From Nitrospira sp. UBA5698 (GTDB lineage: Bacteria; Nitrospirota; Nitrospiria; Nitrospirales; Nitrospiraceae), in the NCBI GenBank assembly GCA_002420115.1, contig DIHK01000010.1, positions 37,554 to 101,553 on the forward strand: 64,000 bases of DNA, in the 5' to 3' direction. A program made the position numbers and the translations under genes. The notes under the pieces are model-generated. The model did no database searches and was not told the DNA's origin. It was given only the letters and a program-made list of their open reading frames with translations. This document shows, piece by piece, positions 25,436 to 33,990 of this stretch (positions within the stretch are counted from its first letter, which is position 1; each line of letters starts with the position of its first letter).

Positions 25436-27606
25436 AGCCCCTCCGCCTTTCCTGAATGCCGGACCGTCTGCGCAGCCCCCTTGAGCGATGCCGAGAGCCG
25501 GTTGACCATCTCGTCATCCGCGCGGCCGAGTTCCGCCAGCGCCACCGTGGCGCGATCGTATTGTTTCAGTGCAGTCCAGTGCTGTGCCGTTTGCAGGCGA
25601 GCCCATTCAGCTTGGCGCACATTGGGCTTTTTCTCCAATACCGACTGATACGCGGCGATCGCTCGCTCGTGCCGATTCAGCCGTGACAATGTGTCGGCAT
25701 AGGCCAACAGCGTATCAGGGGACGCGACCGCCCCGGCTTTGAGACCTTCTTCATAAGCGAGAGCCGACTCTTCAAGCTTCTCCAGTTCTCCTAAGGTCTT
25801 GGCCAGCTCAAGGTACATCGCGGGGCGCTCCCGATGACCGGAATGGCGCAGCAACCACGTGCGACACAACTGGAGAAGGCCCTGCATGTCTCGCTGCTGC
25901 CGCATAGTCTTCACCAGTAACAGCACGACTTCCCCTTCGTAGACTCCAAGCGGAAACTGAAAACGATATCGCTCGAACACCTTCCGCGCCGCATCAGGGT
26001 CACGCTGATCCAGATAGATTTTGCCCAGCCCGATCAAGGCCGGCTCGATCAACGCCGGCTCGTTGTGCGCCTTGATCACCTGCTGGTAAAGGCTGCTCCC
26101 TTCCGCCGAGAATCCCAGCCGACGATGCGCGTCAGCAATCTGCAGCAAGAGGGGCGATCGCGCATACCGTTGCCTGGCCACAGTTCCATGCCGATGGAAC
26201 AAACTGACCACCGTCAGATCATCCTGCGAGGCGATGGCGGCTTCCATCCATGGAGTCAGCAGCGCGGTCAGGCGGTCTCCCGCCTTCGCCGCCCAGGGAT
26301 CGTTCACCTGGGCCGTTTTCAGCGTGATCTCCCGGTAGTGGCCAATCGCCTGGTTCATGTCATGACGTTGCTCCGCGGCTCTCGCCAGATAAAAGAGGGC
26401 CTCGCTCCCGGCTGGGTTTGCCGCTTCTCGCGTGGCAATGTCTTCCAACAGTGCTCGGTACGATGCGGCGTTCTGAAACGGAACTGGGACATCGTGCATC
26501 ATGGCACTGACGGTCCGCCCCAGTGACTCGATGTCGCTGCTCTGCATCGCCTCCGTCTGCTGAGCCGCCAAGCGGAGCTTGGCCGTCGTAGCCGGCAGGC
26601 TATAGGGATAAAGCGCCGGCAGAAGGGCATAGACAAACTCTGCGAGTCGCTGGTTTGCGCCGGCCCTCAGGCTCTCGGCGAGCTGTAACAGCGCCGCGGG
26701 CGTATGCTCATAGCGGGGGTAGAGGTTATACAACAACAGCAGCAACTCCCTTGCGGAGGCGTCATGCTGGAGCCTGATTTCCGTCACGGCAAATCGGTGA
26801 ATCGCAAGCGGATCTGCCTTGACCAAACGCGGCCACCGTCGATAGGCGAGGTCGAAGAGCGGTTGGGCGTCGGAATATCGCTGTTGCCGATACAAGGCAT
26901 GCGCGAGCCCCAGTGTGGCACCTTGCAACAGCGGCTCGTGCTCCGTCCGCGTGCGCACGTTTGAAAACGCATGCTCCGCCTCGCTCCACTTACCCATCGC
27001 CATAAACGCATAGCCCAGACCAAGCAACGATCGCGGACCATCGAAGTAACGGTTCTCGGCATGAGCCATCGCTTGCTCATAGAACACCTGGGCTTCTTGA
27101 TACCAACCTTGTTCAAAGTAGAGATCACCCATCCGCCACTCTGCTCTCCGGGCATTTATGGACTGCGGATGATCTCGCACGAGTTTTTTGTACTCCTGGA
27201 TTCCCAACGAGCGACCTTGGCCTGATGAGTCCTCACGAAGAGCCAATTCAATAAGAAATGCCTTGGCCGACGGAACAAGCGGGCTTTCAGGGTGGTCCGT
27301 GACAATCTTTGCAAAGAATCGTTGAGCCTCGGCCCACGCTTGCTTCCTGTAGGCAGATTGCCCCTCCTGCCAAGCCAACCCATCGATCCCGGTCGACTGA
27401 CCTTCCAGACGTGGGCCATCGTCTGGCAAGAGCAGGGCAAGCCGTTCGACCGGTGCTTGGCTTTTCACTGCGACCGGCCGTCCACCGGCGGGCATACCGG
27501 AACTCTTCCCCGAGGGAAGCACCTGTCCGATGACCACAGGAGGCCCGGCCGCCCAGACGGCAATCAGGAGCATCACTCCGATATATGGAAGACGGCATAG
27601 ATTCAC
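25432..27606 (-). CDS. Exported TPR-repeat protein, flagellar cluster
   Basis: 724 aa with an N-terminal hydrophobic signal segment (LPYIGVMLLIAVWAAGPPVVIG) and many tetratricopeptide-type helical repeats through its length (for example AYRKQAWAEAQRFFAKIVTDHPESPLVPSAKAFL and GRMGDLYF-type turns). No enzymatic motif is seen. Its stop overlaps the kinase gene as ATGA, so it belongs to the operon of the flagellar two-component pair, and may be a periplasmic scaffold or a sensor input for that kinase. The GTG start lacks a clear ribosome site and lies only about 16 nt from a putative -12 element; an ATG at 27573 is an alternative but would shorten the signal peptide. Confidence 0.7.
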   Translation of the reverse strand: MNLCRLPYIGVMLLIAVWAAGPPVVIGQVLPSGKSSGMPAGGRPVAVKSQAPVERLALLLPDDGPRLEGQSTGIDGLAWQEGQSAYRKQAWAEAQRFFAKIVTDHPESPLVPSAKAFLIELALREDSSGQGRSLGIQEYKKLVRDHPQSINARRAEWRMGDLYFEQGWYQEAQVFYEQAMAHAENRYFDGPRSLLGLGYAFMAMGKWSEAEHAFSNVRTRTEHEPLLQGATLGLAHALYRQQRYSDAQPLFDLAYRRWPRLVKADPLAIHRFAVTEIRLQHDASARELLLLLYNLYPRYEHTPAALLQLAESLRAGANQRLAEFVYALLPALYPYSLPATTAKLRLAAQQTEAMQSSDIESLGRTVSAMMHDVPVPFQNAASYRALLEDIATREAANPAGSEALFYLARAAEQRHDMNQAIGHYREITLKTAQVNDPWAAKAGDRLTALLTPWMEAAIASQDDLTVVSLFHRHGTVARQRYARSPLLLQIADAHRRLGFSAEGSSLYQQVIKAHNEPALIEPALIGLGKIYLDQRDPDAARKVFERYRFQFPLGVYEGEVVLLLVKTMRQQRDMQGLLQLCRTWLLRHSGHRERPAMYLELAKTLGELEKLEESALAYEEGLKAGAVASPDTLLAYADTLSRLNRHERAIAAYQSVLEKKPNVRQAEWARLQTAQHWTALKQYDRATVALAELGRADDEMVNRLSASLKGAAQTVRHSGKAEGL

Positions 27607-27620
27607 AGCGGGAAGACACC

Positions 27621-27636
27621 AGCAAGGCTCATGCCC
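27621..27636 (-). promoter_or_regulatory. Putative sigma-54 promoter of TPR-kinase-regulator operon
   Basis: Minus-strand GGGCATGAGCCTTGCT fits the -24/-12 pattern with GG and GC exactly 10 bases apart and a TTGCT -12 element. It is much closer to the annotated GTG start (about 16 nt) than the three other sites are to theirs, so either the gene starts further in or the match is fortuitous. Confidence 0.5.
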
Positions 27637-27724
27637 TTGGCCTTAATCAAAAACTTGAGGAAAATCAGGAGAGTTTTCCCGAGGAATTGAGAATCAGCCG
27701 GAATCGCGTCAGGACTGGCATCGA

Positions 27725-29182
27725 CTAGGTCGGAAGGTCGTCAATCTTTTGACTGGATACGCGGGGCCAGAGCGGAAGAGTTTCCACATGGGACCGTGGA
27801 TCAACTCCCTTGCGTTTCAGCTTTTCGACCAACGTGGTTCGATTCAAGTGGAGCAACTGCGCGGCTCTGGACGTGACACCATTCGCCTTGCGCAACGCTT
27901 CCATGATGAGATGCTTTTCGTACTGTTCCACCTCTCTTGAGAGATTGATCCCATCGTCGTTGAACCGGATGAACTGTTCCTTGAATTCAGGCGTCATCGA
28001 CCGGCGGCCGAATTTTTGAGGCAAGTCCTCGACACCCAGCGTCCCCTGTTTTTTCAGGACGACCAATCGCTCGATCATGTTCTCCAGCTCGCGAATGTTA
28101 CCGGGCCAATCGTACTCAATCAAGAACTGCAGCGCCTCACTCGAAAAGCCCGACACATCCGTATGCTTGCTCTGATTGAACCGGGTCAGGAAATGCTCAA
28201 TGAGCAGTGGAATATCGCTTCGGCGTTCTCGAAGAGGAGGAATCAGGATGGGAATGACGTTGAGCCGATAGAAAAGATCTTTCCGAAATCGCCGCTCCTC
28301 CACCTGCAACTCGAGATCCTGATTGGTCGCCGCGATAATGCGCACATCCACATGAATCGTGCGATTGCCTCCGACTCGTTCAAACTCCCGTTCCTGCAAC
28401 ACCCGCAGGAGCTTGACCTGCAAGGGGAGGCTCATCTCGCCGATTTCATCAAGAAAGATCGTCCCACCGTTCGCCAATTCAAACCGACCCATCCGCGAGT
28501 GAGTGGCGCCGGTGAACGCACCCTTTTCGTGTCCGAAGAGTTCCGATTCCAGCAGATTTTCAGGAATGGCTCCGCAGTTGACCGGAACCAGCGGGCGGTC
28601 CCGACGCAGGCTGTTGAAGTGAAGCATCCGGGCAACCAACTCCTTGCCGGTCCCACTCTCACCTTGTATCATCACCGTGCTGTCACTGTCGGCGACCTTT
28701 TGCACGAACTCCAATACCTGTTGCATCGGCTCACTGACACCGACCAACTGCTCCAATCGATACTGCTCACGAACGGCTTTCCGCAGTAAGTGGTTTTCCT
28801 GTCGCAGCCGATAAAACTCCGCCGCCTTTCGTACCACGACCGCAACCGTCTCGAGATCAAAGGGTTTGGTAATGAACTCAAAGGCCCCTGACTTCATGGC
28901 TCGCACCGCGGTTTCAATCGTCCCAAACCCGGTCATCATGATGGGAATAATCTTGGCATCCTGCTTGGCCAGACGATCGATGATCTCCATCCCATCGATA
29001 TCGGGCAACTGCAAGTCCGTGATCACGATATGGATGACCGACTCTTTGGCGACCTGAATCGCCGCGTTGCCGTCCTCGGCTAGGGAAACCCCATAACCCT
29101 CGTGCAGCAGCACCTCCTGCAGAATCGCCCGGACGGCCGCATCATCGTCGACAATCAGTACGTTAACTGGGTTCATACTCAT
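27725..29182 (-). CDS. Sigma-54 dependent response regulator (NtrC family)
   Basis: 485 aa. Receiver with phospho-acceptor D56 (IVITDLQLPDIDG) and KPF lysine, AAA+ domain with Walker A GESGTGKE, intact GAFTGA loop and NIRELENMIERL, then a Fis-type helix-turn-helix (VTSRAAQLLHLNRTTLVEKLKRKG). A short Pro/Trp-containing tail follows the DNA-binding helix. No kinase is adjacent, unlike the second regulator at 22729. It may be the top-level activator (FleQ/FlrA-like position) feeding the operon downstream. The ribosome site is weak; an ATG two codons in is equally possible. Confidence 0.85.
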   Translation of the reverse strand: MSMNPVNVLIVDDDAAVRAILQEVLLHEGYGVSLAEDGNAAIQVAKESVIHIVITDLQLPDIDGMEIIDRLAKQDAKIIPIMMTGFGTIETAVRAMKSGAFEFITKPFDLETVAVVVRKAAEFYRLRQENHLLRKAVREQYRLEQLVGVSEPMQQVLEFVQKVADSDSTVMIQGESGTGKELVARMLHFNSLRRDRPLVPVNCGAIPENLLESELFGHEKGAFTGATHSRMGRFELANGGTIFLDEIGEMSLPLQVKLLRVLQEREFERVGGNRTIHVDVRIIAATNQDLELQVEERRFRKDLFYRLNVIPILIPPLRERRSDIPLLIEHFLTRFNQSKHTDVSGFSSEALQFLIEYDWPGNIRELENMIERLVVLKKQGTLGVEDLPQKFGRRSMTPEFKEQFIRFNDDGINLSREVEQYEKHLIMEALRKANGVTSRAAQLLHLNRTTLVEKLKRKGVDPRSHVETLPLWPRVSSQKIDDLPT

Positions 29183-29366
29183 AAAATGTGGAATGCGAAA
29201 TGCGTGGCGGGCTTAGAATAATGGCCCAAGGCACTCATTGCAAGCGATATCAATTACTATGACGAGAACCGGAGGAGCGGACGGTGATCGAACATCGTGA
29301 TACAACTCACAGCGCACGCCCCACCCTCAGTTTTGGGATTCCGAGAAGGGAGTGTTCGGTCATCGA

Positions 29367-29948
29367 CTATCTGTACAAAACCCGTTGAAGGCGTTCAACC
29401 ACCTGATGACGTTTCTCGGGAGCCATTCTGGCGATATTCATTTGCTTCCACTGAACGGCGGACAACTTCACCACCCCGGGCCCATGCAACAGGGCTCAAT
29501 TCGGTTCTCCACATTTGAACCCAGGCAAGAACTCTTTGTGTCGTTCCACGAGCCAGGAGTGAATGAGGGAGATCATGGCGGAACGTGTCTCGTCCAATTC
29601 CTGCACCGTGACCGGTGTGAACGTCATCCCACAGAACTGTTCTTGAAACGCGGTAACAAGCATTTGAGGGTTTGAGGCTAGCACGTCGGCTATCGCTCGG
29701 TCTCTGCTCACCGAATAGACGAGGAACACTTCCAGCGACTCCCTCATTTCACAACAATTCTTGCACGTCAAACAAATCGTGTGGATGCTGACGATCAGAC
29801 GCCGCCACGACGCGTTCAAGTACCATACCGACAGGAGCCAAGCTAGTCGTCCAATCCTGCACCGGCAGATATATCCAATCCATATCGACCGATAAGCATG
29901 GCAGATCACGGACAAATAGATTGAACGACCATCCAGATTTCGAGGATG
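29367..29948 (-). pseudogene. Degraded AbiEii-type nucleotidyltransferase toxin
   Basis: Fragments of an AbiEii/AbiGii-family toxin in two frames. The N-terminal part (about 29950 down to 29750) reads GWSFNLFVRDLPCLSVDMDWIYLPV, the family nucleotidyltransferase core, and then stops. The C-terminal part in another frame reads LEVFLVYSVSRDRAIADVL, FCGMTFTPVTVQEL and KCGEPN, then an in-frame TGA (29496) where families have GEPxW, continuing ALLHGPGVVKLSAVQWKQMNIARMAPEKR to a stop at 29367. About 90 central residues appear deleted. No AbiEi antitoxin gene is adjacent. It is the remains of an abortive-infection/toxin-antitoxin module in a decayed island. The family call is from recalled motifs. 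Confidence 0.65.
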
Positions 29949-29956
29949 TCGGAACC

Positions 29957-30001
29957 GCATACTGGCGTAGCGCAATCGGCAGAGCAGCGATTTTATAAGC
30001 C
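29957..30001 (+). pseudogene. tRNA-Thr 5'-half remnant (attachment-site scar)
   Basis: Forty-five bases match the first part of the intact tRNA-Thr at 31850, from 4 nt before its 5' end through the anticodon arm, with about five substitutions; homology ends just after the anticodon loop and the 3' half is missing. Such a half tRNA facing an intact copy is expected when an element integrates at the anticodon region and supplies its own 5' half. It marks the left end of the decayed island. Confidence 0.75.
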
Positions 30002-30345
30002 AACAAGAGAATCAGAGTCTCTTCGAATCTTTAATGGTTACAAGGGGTTTCCTTTTGTCATCTTAGCTGGCGGGGGTGGCGTGAGGTCTAAGGGGGCTCC
30101 CAGGCACAACTACGAGCACACTAAGCAGCGACGGCCTTTCGGGATCCAATGGGGAAACCGCCTTTGGATTCTCGAGCATTCCTCGTGATTCTGGTGAAAG
30201 TCTGAGTAGCAGCCTTTTGAGCCTGAGCGCTGCCCCTCTGCGACTCCTTCCCCCTCTTTCGACGTACTTCATTCGGGTCTGGTTCGAATCAGCGTCCCTG
30301 ATACCGTTAACTCAGCCGCAATGCACTCACCACATGGAGGCTGTG
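30002..30345. other. Island stretch with no recognisable gene
   Basis: This 344-nt stretch after the tRNA remnant carries no frame with a ribosome site or recognisable product. Short open frames on both strands look like decayed sequence. Confidence 0.5.
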
Positions 30346-30596
30346 ATGACCACTTGTACACGGTGCCAAGGGTTGATGCTGGAAAAGAGCACATGATCGA
30401 TATGGAAGGGGGCTATGGCGAGATGTGGAGCTTTAGCTGGCGCTGTTTAAATTGTGGGCACCGAGATGACGCCGTGTTGTGGCAACATCGTCAGTTGCAT
30501 GCCAGACCAGTGGAGGTGAGTCCTCAGACCGTGTCGACTCAAGAGGTCTTTGGTGTGTTATGGGGACACGAGGACATCGAACTACTAGCCGCATAA
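30346..30596 (+). pseudogene. Frameshifted small zinc-ribbon gene
   Basis: A GGAGG site sits 5 nt before ATG at 30346. The frame opens MTTCTRCQGLMLEKS and stops at once at a TGA. The shifted frame gives EHMIDMEGGYGEMWSFSWRCLNCGHRDDAVLWQHR and continues to TAA at 30596. Together they make one protein of about 83 aa with two CxxC knuckles, a small zinc ribbon. Loss of one base near the run GGAAAAGAG explains the shift. Function is unknown. Alternatively the frame starting at 30321 is used, but it lacks the first CxxC pair and a ribosome site. Confidence 0.6.
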
Positions 30597-30680
30597 CCGT
30601 GCCACAGGATTCAACAGGGAGCTCTCGACCAAGAGGAATCACAGCACTCGCTGGGGGCTCAAACCGGAGATGGAGGCAGT

Positions 30681-30989
30681 ATGAACCAGAGTCAATGCGA
30701 AATGGATCCTATGAAGCTCCAGACCATACAGGCATGTCTCGAAACACAATTCAGAGACGTGACATTCAATCAGAAGGTCCGACCGACATTTACCTTTCAT
30801 CAGGGTGATTGCAAGTTGTCCTGGCTCTTGATCATGCATGAGGAGTTCTTAGCTGATCACATGTCCCTTGAGGAGTTGCGGCGATTCATGGACGCCAAAG
30901 TCATCAAGAAGATTCTCCAGAACCCCGGCAAGCGCATTCAGATTTCGAAGCATTGGGACGTCACCGTCGAAGAAAAAAATCTTTCGTAA
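30681..30989 (+). CDS. Hypothetical protein, only intact ORF in the decayed island
   Basis: 102 aa, soluble, no recognised family. The ATG follows GATGGAGGCAGT, a good ribosome site. Composition is ordinary for a protein (LQTIQACLETQFRDVTFNQK, then DCKLSWLLIMHEEFLADHMSLEELRRFM). It lies between the broken zinc-ribbon gene and the broken integrase, and its third-position GC looks lower than that of the flanking chromosomal genes. A real but uncharacterised cargo gene or a remnant; I cannot assign a role. Confidence 0.45.
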   Translation: MNQSQCEMDPMKLQTIQACLETQFRDVTFNQKVRPTFTFHQGDCKLSWLLIMHEEFLADHMSLEELRRFMDAKVIKKILQNPGKRIQISKHWDVTVEEKNLS

Positions 30990-31340
30990 CGTGCCTGCAG
31001 CGAGACGTACCCTGGACGAAAATGTGCTTCGGCTGGGGTTCTCCCTAGATATCGGAGAGTTCTCTGTCCAGTACATTATGGAGCTATGCGAAAAAGTAGT
31101 CCCAAGTCCCATTCTTTGATCAAACAAGAATGGAAGCCGCACACGTGATATTCAAATCCCACCTCGGAGCCCATTCCCGATACCAGTCTGATCCACTGCT
31201 CTCCTCCCGTTCCCAACACCGCAGCGGACGCCCCGCCTACAGCCCAGTACGCGTCAAGATTCGGTCGCTCAACGTGCTCGCCTTGGGACTAACCGGATAT
31301 CACGTATCATCCCACCGAAGTAATAAATCCTGGCATCCAG
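30990..31340. other. Island stretch with no recognisable gene
   Basis: About 350 nt between the small ORF and the integrase remnant. Open frames exist on both strands, but none has a good start or recognisable content. It probably includes the decayed 5' part of the integrase. Confidence 0.5.
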
Positions 31341-31768
31341 CCTATAGGCTTGACACAAGTCGACCTCGGGACAAGAACCTTACGGCTGGACCCAGGGCAA
31401 ACGAAGAACGGGGACGGACGGTCTACCTCACCCCAGAACTTGAGCCCTTGCTCTTGCGACAACTGGGGCGGGATCGAGCGATGGCAACAACGCTTTAGCA
31501 AGTCCTCCCCCATCTCTTTCCTAATCCCAGCAAGGGGCGGTTCTACAGACAACCACTTCGGAGCTTCCGCAAAGCGTGGGATATGGCGTGCCAGCAAGCC
31601 GGAGTACCAGGGATGATTCGCCACGATCTCCGACGGACAGACGTGAGGGATCTGGTCCATTCAGGTATTACGGAGACTGGAGCGATGAAGATCACGGGCC
31701 ACAAGACCCGATCGGTCTTCGATCGCTACAACCTTGTGGGCGAGACGGATCTGCGTGAGGCCTCTTAA
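31341..31768 (+). pseudogene. Tyrosine recombinase (integrase) remnant
   Basis: The C-terminal catalytic half of a phage-type integrase, broken in at least two places. One frame gives GLTQVDLGTRTLRLDPGQTKNGDG; after a frameshift near 31420 the next reads RTVYLTPELEPLLLRQLGR; then an in-frame TAG (31496) interrupts before VLPHLFPNPSKGRFYRQPLR, WDMACQQAGVPGMIRHDLRRT and MKITGHKTRSVFDRYN to a stop at 31768. The catalytic HxxR, H and Y are still visible. The remnant points toward the intact tRNA-Thr 81 nt downstream, the usual place for an element integrase. Confidence 0.85.
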
Positions 31769-31849
31769 AAACTTCTTGGGCACAGTTTGGGCATAAAACA
31801 CGAATCGACCTTGACACCTATCACCCTAACCCGCTAATTTCGTTCGCAT

Positions 31850-31925
31850 GCTGGCGTAGCTCAATCGGCAGAGCAGCGGTTTTGTAAACCGCAGGTTGGA
31901 GGTTCGATTCCTCTCGCCAGCTCCA
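31850..31925 (+). tRNA. tRNA-Thr (anticodon UGU)
   Basis: 76 nt including the encoded CCA. Acceptor stem GCTGGCG pairs with CGCCAGC; D arm GCTCAATCGGCAGAGC; anticodon stem-loop GCGGT-TTTGTAA-ACCGC with anticodon TGT; T arm GAGGTTCGATTCCTC. All arms pair well. It borders the decayed island, and its 5' half is duplicated at 29957, so this copy was probably rebuilt by the integrating element. Confidence 0.96.
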
Positions 31926-32166
31926 AATCGCACTTCGTGTGTGCCGGAGCCTCATCAGGCATAGCCTTTTTCTTTGCGGGTCCGGATAAACCCCTTCGAC
32001 TTTCCCCATCTCAATCCCAAGCTCGCTCGACCCAAACATTTCCAATCGGTGCGACGGGAGACACACCTCCAGTACGAATTCGTCGAACCTCCATCCGTTA
32101 GGGATTTCAAAGGGGATAGTTTCTGAGGGCGGTCGACTTGAACTGTGGCCCTGGGAACGATGCACG

Positions 32167-33144
32167 CTATCGCTGGATGCGGAGAACAGGGCCAAGAGTC
32201 AGCCACTTGATTGGGCCCAGTGCGGCCTTGTGCGGAAGGTGCCCCACGTACCAGAAGACGATGTCTTGTTCCTGAATCCCCTCTTGGTCCTGATCGTAGG
32301 CGAGTTCCCCTCTGGCACCAAACGTCCAAGGTTCATCTTCCCACCGCTTGTTCCGCCGAACCGCAATATCCATATCCGAAAATGAGTCCCTTGTCAGGGC
32401 CTGATCGGCCAAGGGGCTATAGGCCTGACCAGGCAGCACCCACACCCCATGCCCCGTCGGTTGATCCCGAACAAACCAGATCCGATCCGGCACGTTCGTA
32501 TCGTTGACCTCGTTCGTATACTTATGCCATCCGGCCCCCCACCCCTCATCTTTTCCACCGACATCATAGCGAAACACCTGGTCTTGCCCATTGCCGTCGA
32601 TGTCGAAATCAAATCGCCAGTAGGGATGGTGCACATGGTCGGTATTACAAGACAAGCCTCGGCTATGAACGACCGGATGAATTTCTCCGTCCCGCGAGAT
32701 GTACCATGCCTGATAAATGTGGTATTCGCCGATTCTGGCGTAGACCCCCAGCTCCAACCATTCCACCTCGTCATGGTGATAGGTCTGTGCACAGACTTTC
32801 TTGTCGCCACAATTCGGAATGGGCACGATATTCGTCCAACTCAACCGATCCTGGAACGGGCCGCACCGGCCGGTTGCGGCACGGGACCCACCCAGTGAAA
32901 AGGGATTCCACCAGTGTCGCTCTTTCTCATACTTGACTCGAAGGACGGGCATGCTCGCTTTGGCCAGCACTTTTTCTCCGGCATAGAACACGTTCCGTAA
33001 CGCCAGACCGGTATCGTCGCTGATGTCCCAATCAAGGCTCCATGGTGTGAAATCGATATGGCCGGATCTGTCTTCGGCCAAGAGGAAAGACGGCGAGAAG
33101 AGACCGCCCAGCAACGCCAAGAGGAGGATGATTCGCTGTTTCAC
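32167..33144 (-). CDS. Secreted compact copper-amine-oxidase-like protein
   Basis: 325 aa with a signal peptide (about 1-23, ending FLLAE). Sequence order resembles the catalytic domain of copper amine oxidases: VLAKASMPVLRVKY near 60-71; IGEYHIYQAWYISRDG at 138-153, where Y141 sits where the TPQ-forming Tyr of the NYD motif would be, in the context EYH; a copper-ligand-like H170-V-H172 in DHVHHPYWRFDFDIDG; and DIVFWYVGHLPH near 294-305, with a candidate third His. Normal catalytic domains exceed 400 aa, so this is compact. The start is GTG behind AAAGGAG, 11 nt after the upstream gene. Whether it oxidises amines is uncertain; the family call is by motif, not alignment. Confidence 0.55.
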   Translation of the reverse strand: MKQRIILLLALLGGLFSPSFLLAEDRSGHIDFTPWSLDWDISDDTGLALRNVFYAGEKVLAKASMPVLRVKYEKERHWWNPFSLGGSRAATGRCGPFQDRLSWTNIVPIPNCGDKKVCAQTYHHDEVEWLELGVYARIGEYHIYQAWYISRDGEIHPVVHSRGLSCNTDHVHHPYWRFDFDIDGNGQDQVFRYDVGGKDEGWGAGWHKYTNEVNDTNVPDRIWFVRDQPTGHGVWVLPGQAYSPLADQALTRDSFSDMDIAVRRNKRWEDEPWTFGARGELAYDQDQEGIQEQDIVFWYVGHLPHKAALGPIKWLTLGPVLRIQR

Positions 33145-33155
33145 AGGCCGCTCCT

Positions 33156-33944
33156 TTACGGATGTGCGTCTTCTTTTTCGACCTTCAGAACGGTTTGTGC
33201 GCTCAGATCGACAACAGCCCAATATTCCGGATTGCCGGTGAGCCCCTCGGAAAACGTCACCCAGAAGACCCGGTGACCGTACCCCGGTTCGTTCCACAGC
33301 ACCCCGTCTCCCGGCTGCATGAGAATCGCGTGACCATCCAGCTGCGGAAGCCCGCCCGGAATTCGGCTGTCCTTTCTCGCCAGATCGATGGCCTGCTGCA
33401 TTTCCTCCTCTCCCTCCGGAGGAAGATACGACCGATCTCTCTGCACGATCGTGATGACATCCTCACCCTTCATCTCAACATCCACGGCGACATCGTTCGT
33501 ATAGCTGTAAAACAGCAGATGATGTTTGGGCATCATTCCGGTGCAACATCCGGAAAGATGTGTGGTACTCGGATCGGTGACCGTTACGGAGATGACCGTG
33601 TAGCGACTCCCAAGGACCTGGCGGAGTTTCGAGTTGGTCACGGCTTTCGCTGCGAGGTCCGAGGCTCTCGCCGTCGACGCCGCCCCATCCGCTACAGTTC
33701 CTTGGCCGGCGGGAAGCGCGGTGATCCCCATCGGTTTCCTGCGTACACCGTCAGCGGGATCATCGAATTCCAACCTATGGACACGACCAGGAGGGAGAGG
33801 CAAGGAAGCAGCCTTGACGGTTTCCGGACTTCGTACTTCACTGTGCTGGCGTGGACCGGACAATGCCGAACAACCCTGATGCAACAGCACAAGCATCAGC
33901 AGAAGCAGTCGAACATGAGCGGACACCGGCTCACCCCTTCTCAT
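33156..33944 (-). CDS. Lipoprotein or secreted protein resembling amine-oxidase N-terminal domains
   Basis: 262 aa from the ATG at 33944. A hydrophobic export segment ends LLHQGCSALSG, a possible but imperfect lipobox. The middle and end (KLRQVLGSRYTVISVTVTDPS, LLFYSYTNDVAVDVEMKGEDVITIV, DLARKDSRIPGG, YWAVVDLSAQTVLKVE) resemble the small N2/N3-type domains that precede the catalytic part of copper amine oxidases. It ends 11 nt before the catalytic-like gene. The two may be the halves of a split protein. A GTG at 33926 (after AAGGGGTGAG) or the frame start at 34004 are other starts. Moderately confident it is a real exported protein; its family is inference. Confidence 0.5.
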   Translation of the reverse strand: MRRGEPVSAHVRLLLLMLVLLHQGCSALSGPRQHSEVRSPETVKAASLPLPPGRVHRLEFDDPADGVRRKPMGITALPAGQGTVADGAASTARASDLAAKAVTNSKLRQVLGSRYTVISVTVTDPSTTHLSGCCTGMMPKHHLLFYSYTNDVAVDVEMKGEDVITIVQRDRSYLPPEGEEEMQQAIDLARKDSRIPGGLPQLDGHAILMQPGDGVLWNEPGYGHRVFWVTFSEGLTGNPEYWAVVDLSAQTVLKVEKEDAHP

Positions 33945-33990
33945 CAGACTCGTTCCGCAATGACACCACCCCAAGGATGGGAGCTGCCGA

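Noticed and set aside
29921..30010. A second functional tRNA next to the AbiEii fragment
   Set aside because: Only the 5' half resembles tRNA-Thr; the 3' half and acceptor pairing are missing.
31821..32195. A 124-codon minus-strand frame over tRNA-Thr
   Set aside because: The frame reads through the tRNA gene and has no start support.
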